Shown here: in pieces, positions 9,985 to 20,616 of the stretch
Numbering within the stretch: position 1 is the stretch's first letter
How the letters are laid out: the number at the start of each line of letters is the position of its first letter
Assembly (NCBI GenBank): GCA_001599815.1
Contig: BCIA01000001.1
Coordinates: 1,616,934-1,680,933, forward strand
Origin: Furcasterigmium furcatum
Taxonomy: Eukaryota > Ascomycota > Sordariomycetes > Glomerellales > Plectosphaerellaceae
Reading direction: 5' to 3'
Length of the DNA stretch: 64,000 nucleotides
The notes under the pieces: generated by a model
Told to the model about the DNA's origin: nothing
Database searches by the model: none
Seen by the model: only the letters and a program-made list of their open reading frames with translations
Program-made: the position numbers and the translations under genes

Positions 9985-12316
9985 CTATGCGCCACCCACA
10001 CTTGCTGTGGGCTTGTTGGCCCTGCGCCCCAGCAGAGTAGCCCCGTCAAGGCTGAGCTCGAAGGGACCCTTGTTGCGGTTTCGGTCACGCACCTGTTGGC
10101 GCGCAGCAGCAGTGATCGCAGCCGAGTGCTGGCCGTAGCCCTTCTCCTTGTTGTGGGCTTGTCTCTCGCGTTCCCGACCGCGGTTCTGCTCCTGGTCCTT
10201 AATCTGGGCATTGCGCATTGATTGCTCGAGCCCCTGCGTCCCTTGCGAAGGCTTATGGACGTATTCAGGGTCCTTGCTGTCCTCCATCTCCTCGTCGTCT
10301 TCGGACTCTTCGTTTAAGCCGCCTAGACGAGCAGGGATGCCTCCCTTGACGCCCACCTGCTTGCGTCGTTTGGCCTCCTCCTCCTGTCTATGCACGGCAT
10401 AGCCGACATCGAACACCTCGCGGAGGTTGACGGCACCCGGGGAGCGGAAGTCATATCTGCCGCCGCCATCGGCAAGTCGAGATGTATCAAAGGCGCGCAG
10501 AGTATCCGGTTGCTGCTTCTTCTCGTCACGAGGAGTGGGGCCTGATCCGGCAATCCAGGGGTGGGCGAGGAATTCCGTGATCGTGTATCTCTTCTCGGGG
10601 TCGACCGTGAGAAGGTGAGAGATGAGGTCTTGGGCGCTCTTGGAGATGTCATCCCACCACGGGGACAGGAATGTGTACTGGCCCTTGGCGACCTTTTCCG
10701 TCAAGACCTCGATGCTCTCGTCGTAGAACGGAGGGAAGCCACAGAGTAGGGTGTACAGCACGCAGCCGAGTGCCCACATGTCGACCGACTTGGAGTATCG
10801 CTCATCCTTGACAATTTCCGGTGCGGTATACCCGACGGTACCGCAAGGCGTCATTGTCTGGTTGTCCCACACAATCTTCGACAGACCAAAATCGGCAATC
10901 TTGATCTGGCCAATCCCGCCAGCACCAACGCCAGGGACGAACTCCCCCTCGTCGACCTTGTCCTCATCGCCAGGTTGCCTGGGCTTCGGGTGCTTGGAGG
11001 GAACGAACGCCGTCGGGTTGAACAGGATGTTCTCGGGCTTGATGTCTCTGCAGTGGGTGGTTAGTCCGACATAGCATAGGGCCAGAGGAGGGTCCGGGGC
11101 AATTCCATCATGACGTGCCCGACGTGACGTACCTGTGGACTACACCGCGCTCCTCGTGGAGATACTCGAGAGCCTTGGCGACCTGAACGATGACGTGACG
11201 AGACAGATCCTCGCTGAAATATGTCAAGCGAACAATCTGGTGGAACAACTCGCCACCTTGTGCCAGCTCCAGAATGATGTAATAGTACTGTCGGGACTCG
11301 GAAAAGTCGATGAGCTTGATGACGTTGGGATGATCAAGCTGGCGCATGATCTGGACCTCCTTGAGAATGTTGGAACGCTGTGGGGAGTTAGCTGCCGCCG
11401 CTGCTGATGCGCAAGAGAGGACATTCTCGAAACAAGACCAAGCACGACACAGAAGAGAATGCCTCGGGTGAAAGTAACGACAAGGAGATAAGTGAAAGAG
11501 TCTCGCACCTCTGCAGCTTTGGGGACCTTCTTGAAGTCCGGATGTAGATGTTTGTTTCCCTATGAGTTGGATCCCGGCGTTGGTATTTTGAAACAGCAGG
11601 AAATGAGACGCAGACTCGAGGAAAAGCCAAATAGAAAGAGGATGCAACCGTGACATGCGGTTATCCACACGGCAACTCACCTGCATGCTGTTCATTTCGT
11701 ACTTGCGAACGACCTTGATGCCAACCTCGCCATACTGGCCCTGGGTGTCACGGGCACGGTATACGTTGCTGAAGGCGCCATCTCCCATCTTCTCGACCAG
11801 TACCCATCGCTCCAGGCCGGGATATTTGGGAAACTTATTCCTGCTCTCGTTCTCTTCGGCGACGAGCTTGGCGAGTTCAGCGCTGTCGAAATTCTTGGAC
11901 TTTCCGCCTTTTTGAGAGACGTTCTGGTTGGGCTCAACGGCGTGGGCGGCGGCGTGGCCAGCCTTGGCTGCCCGGTTTTGGGCGTCGCCGGGGGCCATAG
12001 AGTATGCGTCGGGCATGGGGATTTGGGCATGAGGTTGCTGAGCACCTTGTTGGCCGCCATAGGCAGGTTCTGACATGCCTAGGTCGTTGTGCAATTTCTG
12101 CACGGGAGGTTGGGAAGGTGTTTGTTTTGCTTGAGGGTCATCGTAGTTGTTGGCGCGGGCTTGCTTCCCTGGAGGCGCGAGATGGTCAGCGGAACGTGCG
12201 ACGAAAAAGCCCTCGGACAGGCTGCGGGTGCACATGTGCGACGGAGATGCCTCGAGCGGCGGGCAAGGTAGCTTACCGTGACGGATGAAGTTCTTAAGCT
12301 GCTGTATCGTCGACAT
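9985..12316 (-). CDS. Srk1/Rck2-type Ser/Thr protein kinase (CaMK group, MAPK-activated)
   Basis: Five exons give 628 residues: 12277-12316, 11681-12168, 11509-11559, 11133-11377 and 9985-11047. The start MSTIQQLKNFIRHGK follows the first in-frame ATG. The kinase domain begins near residue 150 with the Gly-loop GDGAFSNV and the lysine of GIKVVRKYE. The catalytic HRD is residues 274-276 (RDIKPENILF), the DFG is at 327-329, and the activation segment is CGTVGYTAPEIV. Between HRD and DFG there are about 50 residues instead of the usual 20 or so; this acidic insert (PGDEDKVDEGEF) is typical of yeast Rck1/Rck2 and fission yeast Srk1, which act below the Hog1/Sty1 stress MAPK. The C-terminal 200 residues are charged and partly low-complexity. 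By family knowledge it phosphorylates Ser/Thr targets in osmotic and oxidative stress; the upstream kinase here is inferred. The last coding exon holds DFG to the end. Confidence 0.88.
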
Positions 12317-15300
12317 GATTGCGTTTGCGTCGTTGTGGCCGACGACACCGAAGGTCAAGCGGTCGTCGCTGGAGGCGCGGGATACCTAGAGATCCAGCGT
12401 TTTGAGCAATGACGTCGGTAGTCAGACTCGTGTCAACTGCTCCCAGGCAGAGGAGGAAGGGCGAAAAGGATGGCGTCCGTCGAGAAACAATCCTTGAGCT
12501 GGTGCAAGGGCGAGGGCGTCTTGATCGTCTGGAGTCCAGAATCCGAGAGAAATCTAGAACCGGGCGAGTGCCAAAGGCGGGGGATATAGAGGCGTGGTTG
12601 ATAAGGGCCAAGCCGACAGATGCGACAGTCAAGTGATGCTTGTGGCTGACGGCGAGTGGGCCGTGATATGTCAGCGGCGGGAGGCAGGTACTGTAGCTGA
12701 GAGCGGACGCGGAGTGTCTCGGTGGGAGTGATGAGGGGAAGAGAAGCGTGGTGAAAATGGGAAGCGAGGCTATGAAGAATGTGCACCGGCAGTAACAGTC
12801 GTGAAGGATGACGAGGTGAGGTGGTTTTGCATGCGCAATGGAGCAAGGCAGATGAAATGGATTCCGAGAGACCGGCGACGGCGGGCAATCAAGGAAGCGG
12901 GCGACTGGGTCAATCAATCAGAGCCGGGGGAGGGGCGGATCAGGGTCAAGTCAAGACGCAGGTCGATGCTCGAGGGGCTTGGTTTGTGCAGAGACCGGAG
13001 ACGGGAGGGTGAGAGATTCGGTCGCCAACAAACAGTCCTGGCAGTTGATGGGCTCCGGGGCGATGATGCGTGTTTGACAGGGGGAGCTGAAGCGTGACGT
13101 CGGGCTTGACTGAGAGGTAGAAGTCGGCAGTGTGCGCTGAGGGGTGCGATTGGCGCTGATGCAGACGGGGGTCGAGGGTATTGTGGGAATGCAAGATTGC
13201 GAGTCGGTAGCGAAACCGAGAGTCTAGGCTCTATCTACTTCGAGGGTGGCGGCCAAATGATGGGCGATGGGGGAGAGGCGAAGTGAAGGAAGTAAGAGTC
13301 GAGAGGACGGGGAGTCAGTGTGAGTGGTGGTGATGAAGACACTTGGGTTCCATGACTTGGGGATGGTGGAGAGGGAGGGAATCCACACTGCTGGTGCTAG
13401 TGGGCAGGTGTTGGGAGCTGAGCGAGCGCAGGCCAGCACATGGCACATGGAACACGACGAAGCATGCGGCAATTCCGGGCCTAGCGCTCCTTCCGTTGGA
13501 GACGAATGCCCTGAGGGCAGCAGGAAGCACCGGCTAGGTTCTGCCTGCCTTCCCATCTTTGCATTAGGTTCTTCAAGCTGCCAGCTCGACCGTCCCATTG
13601 CTCCTTCCCCCGTCCAACTTCTTTCCTGCGAACCCAGGGACATCCCCGTCCATCAGTCCATCACGCTCTCTCGCGCTCCTGCCGCCAGCCACTTGGCCAC
13701 CTAAAAGGGAATTGGGCGGGAAGTAGCTAAACACCACCTGCCACCCTGCCGTGAGGGCCTAGCTGGAGGGGATCTCCCGGGAGGCGCCAGGCGATGTGGA
13801 TGTTTAGGTAGCAAGGGCCGTTTCATCATCGCTTTCATCATCAGCCAACGCCACCCACGAATCATAGCTCGATCCCCGGTGCCTGACGTAGCCGGCACAG
13901 GACAGGGCCCAGGAACATCAGGCAGCCCGTGGCATGGCATTTCGCGCGATGGGACGCAATGGCCTCTGTGGGTGCTCACTTCGAAGTGCTTCTTCGCATT
14001 TCCCACCCAATGCCAAGTCCTTGTTTTCCCCGCGACATCATGATTTTCGCGCACCCTGTTTCTCTCGGTGCGTGCTTGGAGGGTTGGAGGGGCCTCCCCG
14101 GCGCATGTGCCCCGTTATGACGTAGACAGCGTCATACCCAGATTTATCAGGTCCGATCATTTCCCCCATTTTGGGCGGCGCCCTGGACGAGCTGTTGTGC
14201 AGCGGCGCATGATCTAAGTAATCCCTACACTCTCCATCATCATTTGCTCGGGGTCGGCGGCGGGCTTCTCCACGGAGACGTCGTCGCTGACACGGAGGCT
14301 TGATCTCCATGATGGACGAAGAAGGGGACCATCGCGGCGCCGGAAGCAGTGCGCCATGACTGGCTTGGCAGTTCTTGGTGCTGGGCAACTGGGGTCACGC
14401 CGCACGTGGACTGGACCCTCCCTCCCCCTCCACCAGCAGGAAGACTCCGATAAACGACGGAGAATGATCCACCTCGGGCTGCAGCACAATCTCATCCGTC
14501 TCAAGTCAGGCAAGTTGACTTTAATCAGCTTGTCAACTTGTCAGCCACACTTTGAGCAGGTGGCTGTGTTGATTATGGATGTTGACGACGACCAACGAGG
14601 GCGGGATGTCACCAAGCTTGACTCCTTTGCTCCTGAGCAACCCCCTGGGGCATCAGGGATCGACAGCTGGTCGTCAGCACATCAGACCAAATAACCATTG
14701 GATGACACTCCAACTACTACTTGTAACCCAGACAAAACTGGCTGAGGAGCAACGACGCAGCGTATCCCAATATGGCGCGGGTACTTTCAGCCATGGCCAT
14801 GGGCCGACATTTGGCTTCCACTGGCATCGAGAACGAGAGGGCCCTGAATTACTGGACCAAGTCACCGAAACGATGACATGGAATTGCCGCGGCCCAGTTG
14901 ACAAGGCACCTTAGCACCTCGAGTACTCGCTTCTAAAATGCCTTTTGTTTCGAATCGCTTCTACTCATCAGCATTGGCCGACCTCAACATTGCTCCTCGG
15001 TTCGTCCGCCCAACGCCGAGGGGTATCTTGCGGCAATGATTGGAAATGCAGTCTATCTGCTCCTCACAATTGAGTTTTAGATCCCGTCTGGAGGCGCAAA
15101 AGAAGGTAAGCACGTGTCCCGAGCATTGGCTGGTGAGCTAGGCCATGGCGTGGTGCTGGACATGAAGCCGAAGCTGCCGAGCCTCATCGTTCAAGACTAG
15201 GTAGGTAAGTCCTCGAAAGTTTGCACCCTGGCTGCCTCTGCGAAAACCTACGTAGCTTACAATCATCGCCAATCCAGCCGGAGAAAGGCACCGGATAAAC

Positions 15301-15835
15301 CATCTGTTACATTTCCTGGGGGCAATGCCGGTAAAGCCGTTAGACAACTCCGAACAGAACAGCCCCTTTCTACCAGATGACCCCAGCTGGTTTCACTCTT
15401 ACTATGGGCCAAACGCCCTGCCGCAAAACTCCCCGGAGTATCTGGTCTCCCTGATGGGATCTCCGACGGTTCTCCCCGATGACAGGAGCCGTTATCCCCC
15501 TCCTGTCTAAGCCCAATGTAGTAGGCGGAGGATCATGTTTTGGCGGGAGTCGAGCCTCGCGACGAAGCCGAAAGCGAGAAAGCCCGAGTCGAGGCGACGT
15601 CCACTATCTACCTAATCCGGTTTAGGTCGCTGGTCGCATGTAAATTATGGAGGAGAATCGGAAGCTTTCCCGGGCTTGTCCCGTCGGGTCAAACTGTCAC
15701 GGGCTCGGAGAAACCATTCTCACCTTTACTCCAGCTTTCAGCTCCGAGGTCCCTCAGACTCCCATTTCCCCGTCCCCTCAACCCACGACGACTCAGATCT
15801 CTCGCGCGCTCGAGTGTGAGACAATCCTCCTCCCC
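12317..15835. other. Long divergent intergenic region (kinase / Zn2Cys6 factor)
   Basis: About 3.5 kb between two genes transcribed away from each other. 12317-13250 is purine-rich on the plus strand, so the kinase transcript would have a CT-rich leader. 13.2-15.6 kb shows short frames only, none with recognisable protein sequence, and no RNA gene I can fold. Long upstream regions are common for fungal stress kinases and regulators. Confidence 0.5.
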
Positions 15836-17787
15836 ATGGGGAAGCTGATCAGCTCGGCATGCGATGCTTGTCGACAGCGCAAGATCAAGTGCTGCGCCTC
15901 GACGCCTCAATGCAGCAACTGTCGGGCCTCCGATATCCCCTGCAAGTATGAGATGCCCCGGAGGAAGCGCGGTCCCAAGCCGCGCGATCGAACCCGGGGG
16001 GACTCGGCCTCTGCCCATGGAGCGGACACGACGGCAACGAACCAAGACTCGATGATCGAGAGCCGGAGTCCCAGTAGCAGCGTCGTGGTCGCGCTGGCAC
16101 CAGGCGCTCATGCTCATGAGCGAATCGACAGAGTCTCTCCGTCGCCGGGAAACGCCACCTCCCAGCCGCAACGGCTCCCGTCCATACGGCAAGACCCCAT
16201 GTTCGCCAACCTGCCCAGCCTAGATCGCCATCACGACTTTGGCCACGCCCACCGTGTGGCTCCGTGGGGGCCCTCGCCGACCTCACCTCGCGACGGCCGC
16301 TCAGAAGATCGTCTTCCGAGTCCCAACGAGGTTCAGCGGACTCTTGTCTCGAGCATCGAGAAAACAGGCGTGACGGTCGACGTCGTGGCAAGGAGATGCA
16401 TCGACAAAGTCGGGCACATTCTCTTCGGCATCGTCCCCATCTTCGACTTCCGCGCCCTCTACGCCTCCATCCCGCTGCTCTCGCGGATAAACTCGGCATC
16501 TCTACGTTCATTAACACCTATGTCCTCCCTCTCGCCATACCATGTCCAGGTCCTCGACGACCTCCGCGCCTTCACCGTCCTCACCTCCATCTGCGCCGCT
16601 ATCTGCGCTGCCGGCAACGGGGTCCACGTGCCCGAGAACAGCGACATCGCGGTTGTCCAGGCATTCCTCAAGGCATCACGGGACATGCTGGTCCATTTCG
16701 AGGACATAGACCTCGAGCATCCCACGTCTGGCTCCATCACCATCAGACTCATGCAGTCCACCGCGTTTCACTGCATTGGCAAAACCCACATGAGCCTCAA
16801 CGTCATGGGCGGCGCCTACCGGCTGGCGCTCGTCATGAGGCTATTCGACGAGAAGGCCATCAACGCAACCCAAATCTCACCCCAAGAAATCCAGATCCGA
16901 CGGAACATTTTCTGGGTCATGTTCATGACGGACAAGTCCGCGGCGGTGCTCAACGACGCGCCCGTCTTCATCCACGAGCTGTGTCTCAACGAGCCTATCA
17001 GCCTGAGCCTAGAGGGCAAAGAGGGGTACCACCTGCTCGACAGCAGTCGAGCGCCCTGCCAGAGCCCGTACGAGGCGCAAGTCCACCAGGGATTCTACCT
17101 CACCGCCAGCCTGTTCGGCGCCGGCCACGACGTCCTGCTGGATCTGAAGCTTCTCGCGCGTATGCGCTCGAGAACATCTGGCGCCAACGCCGCCGAGCTC
17201 GAGCTGCCCTCATCCGGGATCATGAGCAACTACATGAACTTCTGCGGCATCCTCGACACCCTGCCGCGATGGCTCCGCGATCCGGGGTCGCACGTGGTGC
17301 CTGATGACGAATCGGCGACGGAGTTCCAGCAGCGGACGTTCTGGACGCAGCGTGGCAACTTCCTCGTGACATTCCACTGTCTTCGCATGATCATCCTGCG
17401 GCGGGCCGCGAAAATGGGGCTCTGCCGCCTCATCGGATTGATCGACGAGCCGTCCATGATCGCGCTTCGCAAGACGGACATTGCGCACGACATGGTATCC
17501 GCGGCCACGAGCGTCCCGTTTGAATCTTTACAGGTCAACGGCGAGCCCCTGGTGAGTTTACCGTCCCCGCTGCCGCCCCGGCACGAAGGCTGACCACGTC
17601 TATCTAGGTTGAGAAACTACGCCAGGTCGGCATCGACCTCCTGGAGATGATCCAGAACGAAGGCTTCGACAGCGCCATCTCGAGCCGCGCCAAGGCCATT
17701 TTCGGTCACCTACTCGATCTCATCTCACGGCTCGACTCCAAGGTGTCCCGCGAGCTGGCGGGGGACGTAGTGGACGGAGGTAAATAA
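15836..17787 (+). CDS. Zn2Cys6 fungal transcription factor
   Basis: Two exons, 15836-17551 and 17608-17787, around a 56-bp intron (gtgagt...ctag), give 631 residues. The binuclear zinc cluster is complete: Cys9, 12, 19, 26, 29 and 36 with spacing 2-6-6-2-6, followed by a basic segment PRRKRGPKPR. A Fungal_trans-like middle homology region spans roughly residues 180-450. Such proteins bind CGG half-sites as dimers and control metabolic genes; the target pathway cannot be read. An in-frame ATG at 15647 would add 63 low-complexity residues, but MGKLISSACDACR places the zinc cluster at the N-terminus as usual, so I chose 15836. The gene is transcribed away from the kinase. It has no close partner; the next gene downstream begins 1.85 kb away. 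Confidence 0.88.
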
Positions 17788-19638
17788 GGAAATGCACGAG
17801 GACGAATTACCCGTCGGCACCAGCTGGAAAAACATTTCCTGCATCCTCCTGCAGCAGCGGGTTGGAAGTCCGAGACCAGTGGAGGTCGTTTGCTGCTGGA
17901 AGGACCAATGGCCGGAGAATTGAGTCGAGATATCCCGGCTAAACATTCTCTCACCGCTTCGCGATGCCATTCCACGGATTGCAATATCGGTTCGACCACA
18001 CTTTGCAGACCCGTCGGTTGGTTTCGTGCATTGGATGTTCCATCCTGCCACCCAATGTCGTCGCCGGCCGGTCCGCGCCTGGCATATATGTCTCCTCTGC
18101 CCCCCTCTTTAGGCTAATGCGACACGCTCACTGCCTTTTCAGAAGGTCCATGAACCGCCGTTCTCAATTGAGCCTGGGGCGGGTCGGTACCGGATTTCTC
18201 TGCGCACGCGAGCATCGAACGCTCGCCATCACACAAATTTTCTGAAGCTTCCACCGATGACTGCTTGGAAGATGGCCATCTGGTCACGGAGAATTCGGAA
18301 TTAGTCCGAACGGCATATCCAATATCTTGCGACGCGGTACGGCTCAATTGACGCTCACACAGCGTCGCGGCATTGATGACAACGATGGCTGGGACGTTTG
18401 TGGCACTGCAAAAGGGGTTTTGACGCCCCGCCGAAGGGCGCGACCGCGGTTGCGCCGAGAGGGGCGGCCCTGCTGCCGTAAATGGGGAAATACCACCGAG
18501 GAGGACCACCAAGCACGACTCCGAAAAAATGCGCATCGATCAGACCAGCGAGGGCTACCCCGTCAAGGCCCAGGACCGCGATTTGAGCACAGGATGGCGA
18601 GGGCACTGGGGGCACAGCCGACTTACTGCCTAGGGTGGCCTCTGTTACGATGATGGTGGCAGATGTTGGCCCGCCACTCTGAATGCGTCTAAGACGACAG
18701 GACCGACCGAAAGTCGGGACTATCTGCTTAGGCGGACGACCTTGTACCAGCGTGGGACTCGGAGGTTGAAGCGAGCCAGCACGGCTCCGTTGCCCACCCT
18801 GATGACCATGGGTGCAAAGAGAACACTGGGCTGAGCGACCACCCCGTAGCTTGTAGTGGAATTTACCTCGGTGCAATCAAACTGCGCCGAGCTGTCATTA
18901 CTCGCTGCTGGCCTGGGAGGTCGAGTCGACGTGTAATCGTGACTAGCACCCTCAATGTTGGCATTCGTCTGGAGAGGCTTAGGGGAAAGGAATGTATCGT
19001 ACCGAATGCTTCATTATCATCCGCATCACCAGCACCAACACCAGAATCAGGGCAAGTCCACAACGATGACACGTTGGGATGATGCAGTATCTGAGAAATA
19101 TCTCCGCCGCATGGGCCGGCGCTTCGAGCTGGGCGTGTTGCCTCCCGCTCCGTCGCGATGGGAAGCCTGCGACGCATATACTGTGCTTTTCCATATTCAC
19201 CATAGTAATTAATCATTACAGTTCACCATTCGACTCCGAGCCGGCGGTGGAAGGCCGGTGTTTCTCGCCCGCCATGGTCGGGATGGTGCCCCACTCTTTC
19301 CGGCCGAGAAAAGCGCGAGCAACCCGCGAGCGACTCGGGAGGCGCTCGCGCGGGAGTCGCCCGACGGCTTCGGCGCGGTAGATTCGCCTCATGATACCCC
19401 CGAGTTTGGAGAACGAGAAGTTTCCGAATTCTTGATAGTACGGGTGTGCAGTTTCTATAAGAAAAGCGATGCTCAACGCCCAACTTTCTCCAGATCTCTC
19501 ACCACAAGATCATCACACACAATTTACTACTGCAATACTCACTTACACACCATCCACCCTCTCAGCACAGGTCTCGCAACACACGCACCCAAAGGCCTTA
19601 TCATCTCAAAAACATCACTGCAGCGTCACTCAGGCAAC
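17788..19638. other. Intergenic region upstream of the NmrA-like gene
   Basis: No convincing coding sequence or RNA. The right end carries a CTATAAG element and an A/C-rich leader before the ATG at 19639. Confidence 0.5.
19455..19461 (+). promoter_or_regulatory. TATA box of the NmrA-like gene
   Basis: CTATAAG about 180 bp upstream of the ATG at 19639, followed by a CA-rich, TC-rich leader typical of fungal transcripts. Confidence 0.5.
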
Positions 19639-20358
19639 ATGGAAGCCAAGACAGTCACCTTCTTTGGCGCATCAACCGGCGTCGGCCTGTCGGCCCTCAA
19701 GCACTCACTGGCCGCCGGCCACCGGTGCATCGCGCTCTGCCGCACACCATCCACTCTCACAGGCATCGTCCCCCTCGACGCAAACCCCAACCTCACCGTC
19801 AACCAGGGCAACGCACACGATGTGGCAGCGGTGTCTAGCAGCCTCACGAAAGCAAACGGCGACCTCGTCGACATCATCGTCTTCAGCATCGGCGCCAAGT
19901 TCGCCGGCTTCAAGATCGACGACCCGGAGGTGTGCAGGAAGGGCATGGCGGTCCTCCTCGAGGCGCTGGGCCAGCTCCGACGCGACGGCGCCGCCGGCCG
20001 GCCGCGCATCGTCGTCTGCAGCACGACGGGCATCTCGCGCTTCGGCCGCGACGTGCCCCTGCTCTTCGTCCCGCTCTACTGGCTGGTGCTGGGGGTGCCG
20101 CACGCCGACAAGCTGATCATGGAGCGCAGCGTGGAGGAGAGCGGCGAGGACTTCACGATCGTGCGGTGCAGCCTGTTCGTGGGAGGGGAGTCGAGCACGA
20201 AGATCCGCGTGGGCGTCGAGGACCCCCGGACCGGGCGCGAGTCTGCCGCGATCGGGTACACGATCTCGCGGGAGGATGCGGGCGAGTGGTTCGCCGAGAA
20301 CCTGATCAAGGCGGACGGGAGGCGGTTCCGGAACAAGATTGCGACCATCACGTACTGA
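19639..20358 (+). CDS. NmrA-like / NAD(P)H-binding Rossmann-fold protein
   Basis: A single exon of 239 residues beginning MEAKTVTFFGASTGVG. The N-terminal strand and glycine motif GASTGVG (residues 10-16) form an extended/atypical-SDR nucleotide-binding site. VDIIVFSIGA and RIVVCSTTG follow as the next Rossmann strands, and EDFTIVRCSLF resembles the sugar-reductase/NmrA part of the fold. This fits NAD(P)H-binding proteins of the NmrA-like type, which are either small reductases or redox sensors that bind regulators. No complete Tyr-x3-Lys catalytic pair is obvious, which favours a binding role. The stop lies 258 bp before the next Zn2Cys6 factor, transcribed in the same direction; a functional pairing is possible but unproven. 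A TATA element lies at 19455-19461. Confidence 0.75.
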   Translation: MEAKTVTFFGASTGVGLSALKHSLAAGHRCIALCRTPSTLTGIVPLDANPNLTVNQGNAHDVAAVSSSLTKANGDLVDIIVFSIGAKFAGFKIDDPEVCRKGMAVLLEALGQLRRDGAAGRPRIVVCSTTGISRFGRDVPLLFVPLYWLVLGVPHADKLIMERSVEESGEDFTIVRCSLFVGGESSTKIRVGVEDPRTGRESAAIGYTISREDAGEWFAENLIKADGRRFRNKIATITY

Positions 20359-20616
20359 TCGAGGGACTTGGAGAGGAAGAGAGAGTAGCAATGAGTGTAG
20401 GATTTAACGCCGGCTAATCTGATGAGAGTCTAACCTGAACCCGATCCCTGTTCCTCACGTGATCAAGATGAGGGATCACCATGAGATGAAAGATAGAGGG
20501 GTAGCTTCAGGCTTCCAATGTCCAACGGCAACGAATTCGAAGGTCAGCGCACCGGTCCGGCGACTCCATCCCCCGACACTCCATCTCCAAGTCAAGTTCA
20601 GCGGACATAGAATCCA

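Noticed and set aside
12294..12917. Minus-strand frame of 207 codons upstream of the kinase
   Set aside because: Low-complexity, wrong frame relative to the kinase and overlapping its start; probably leader sequence.
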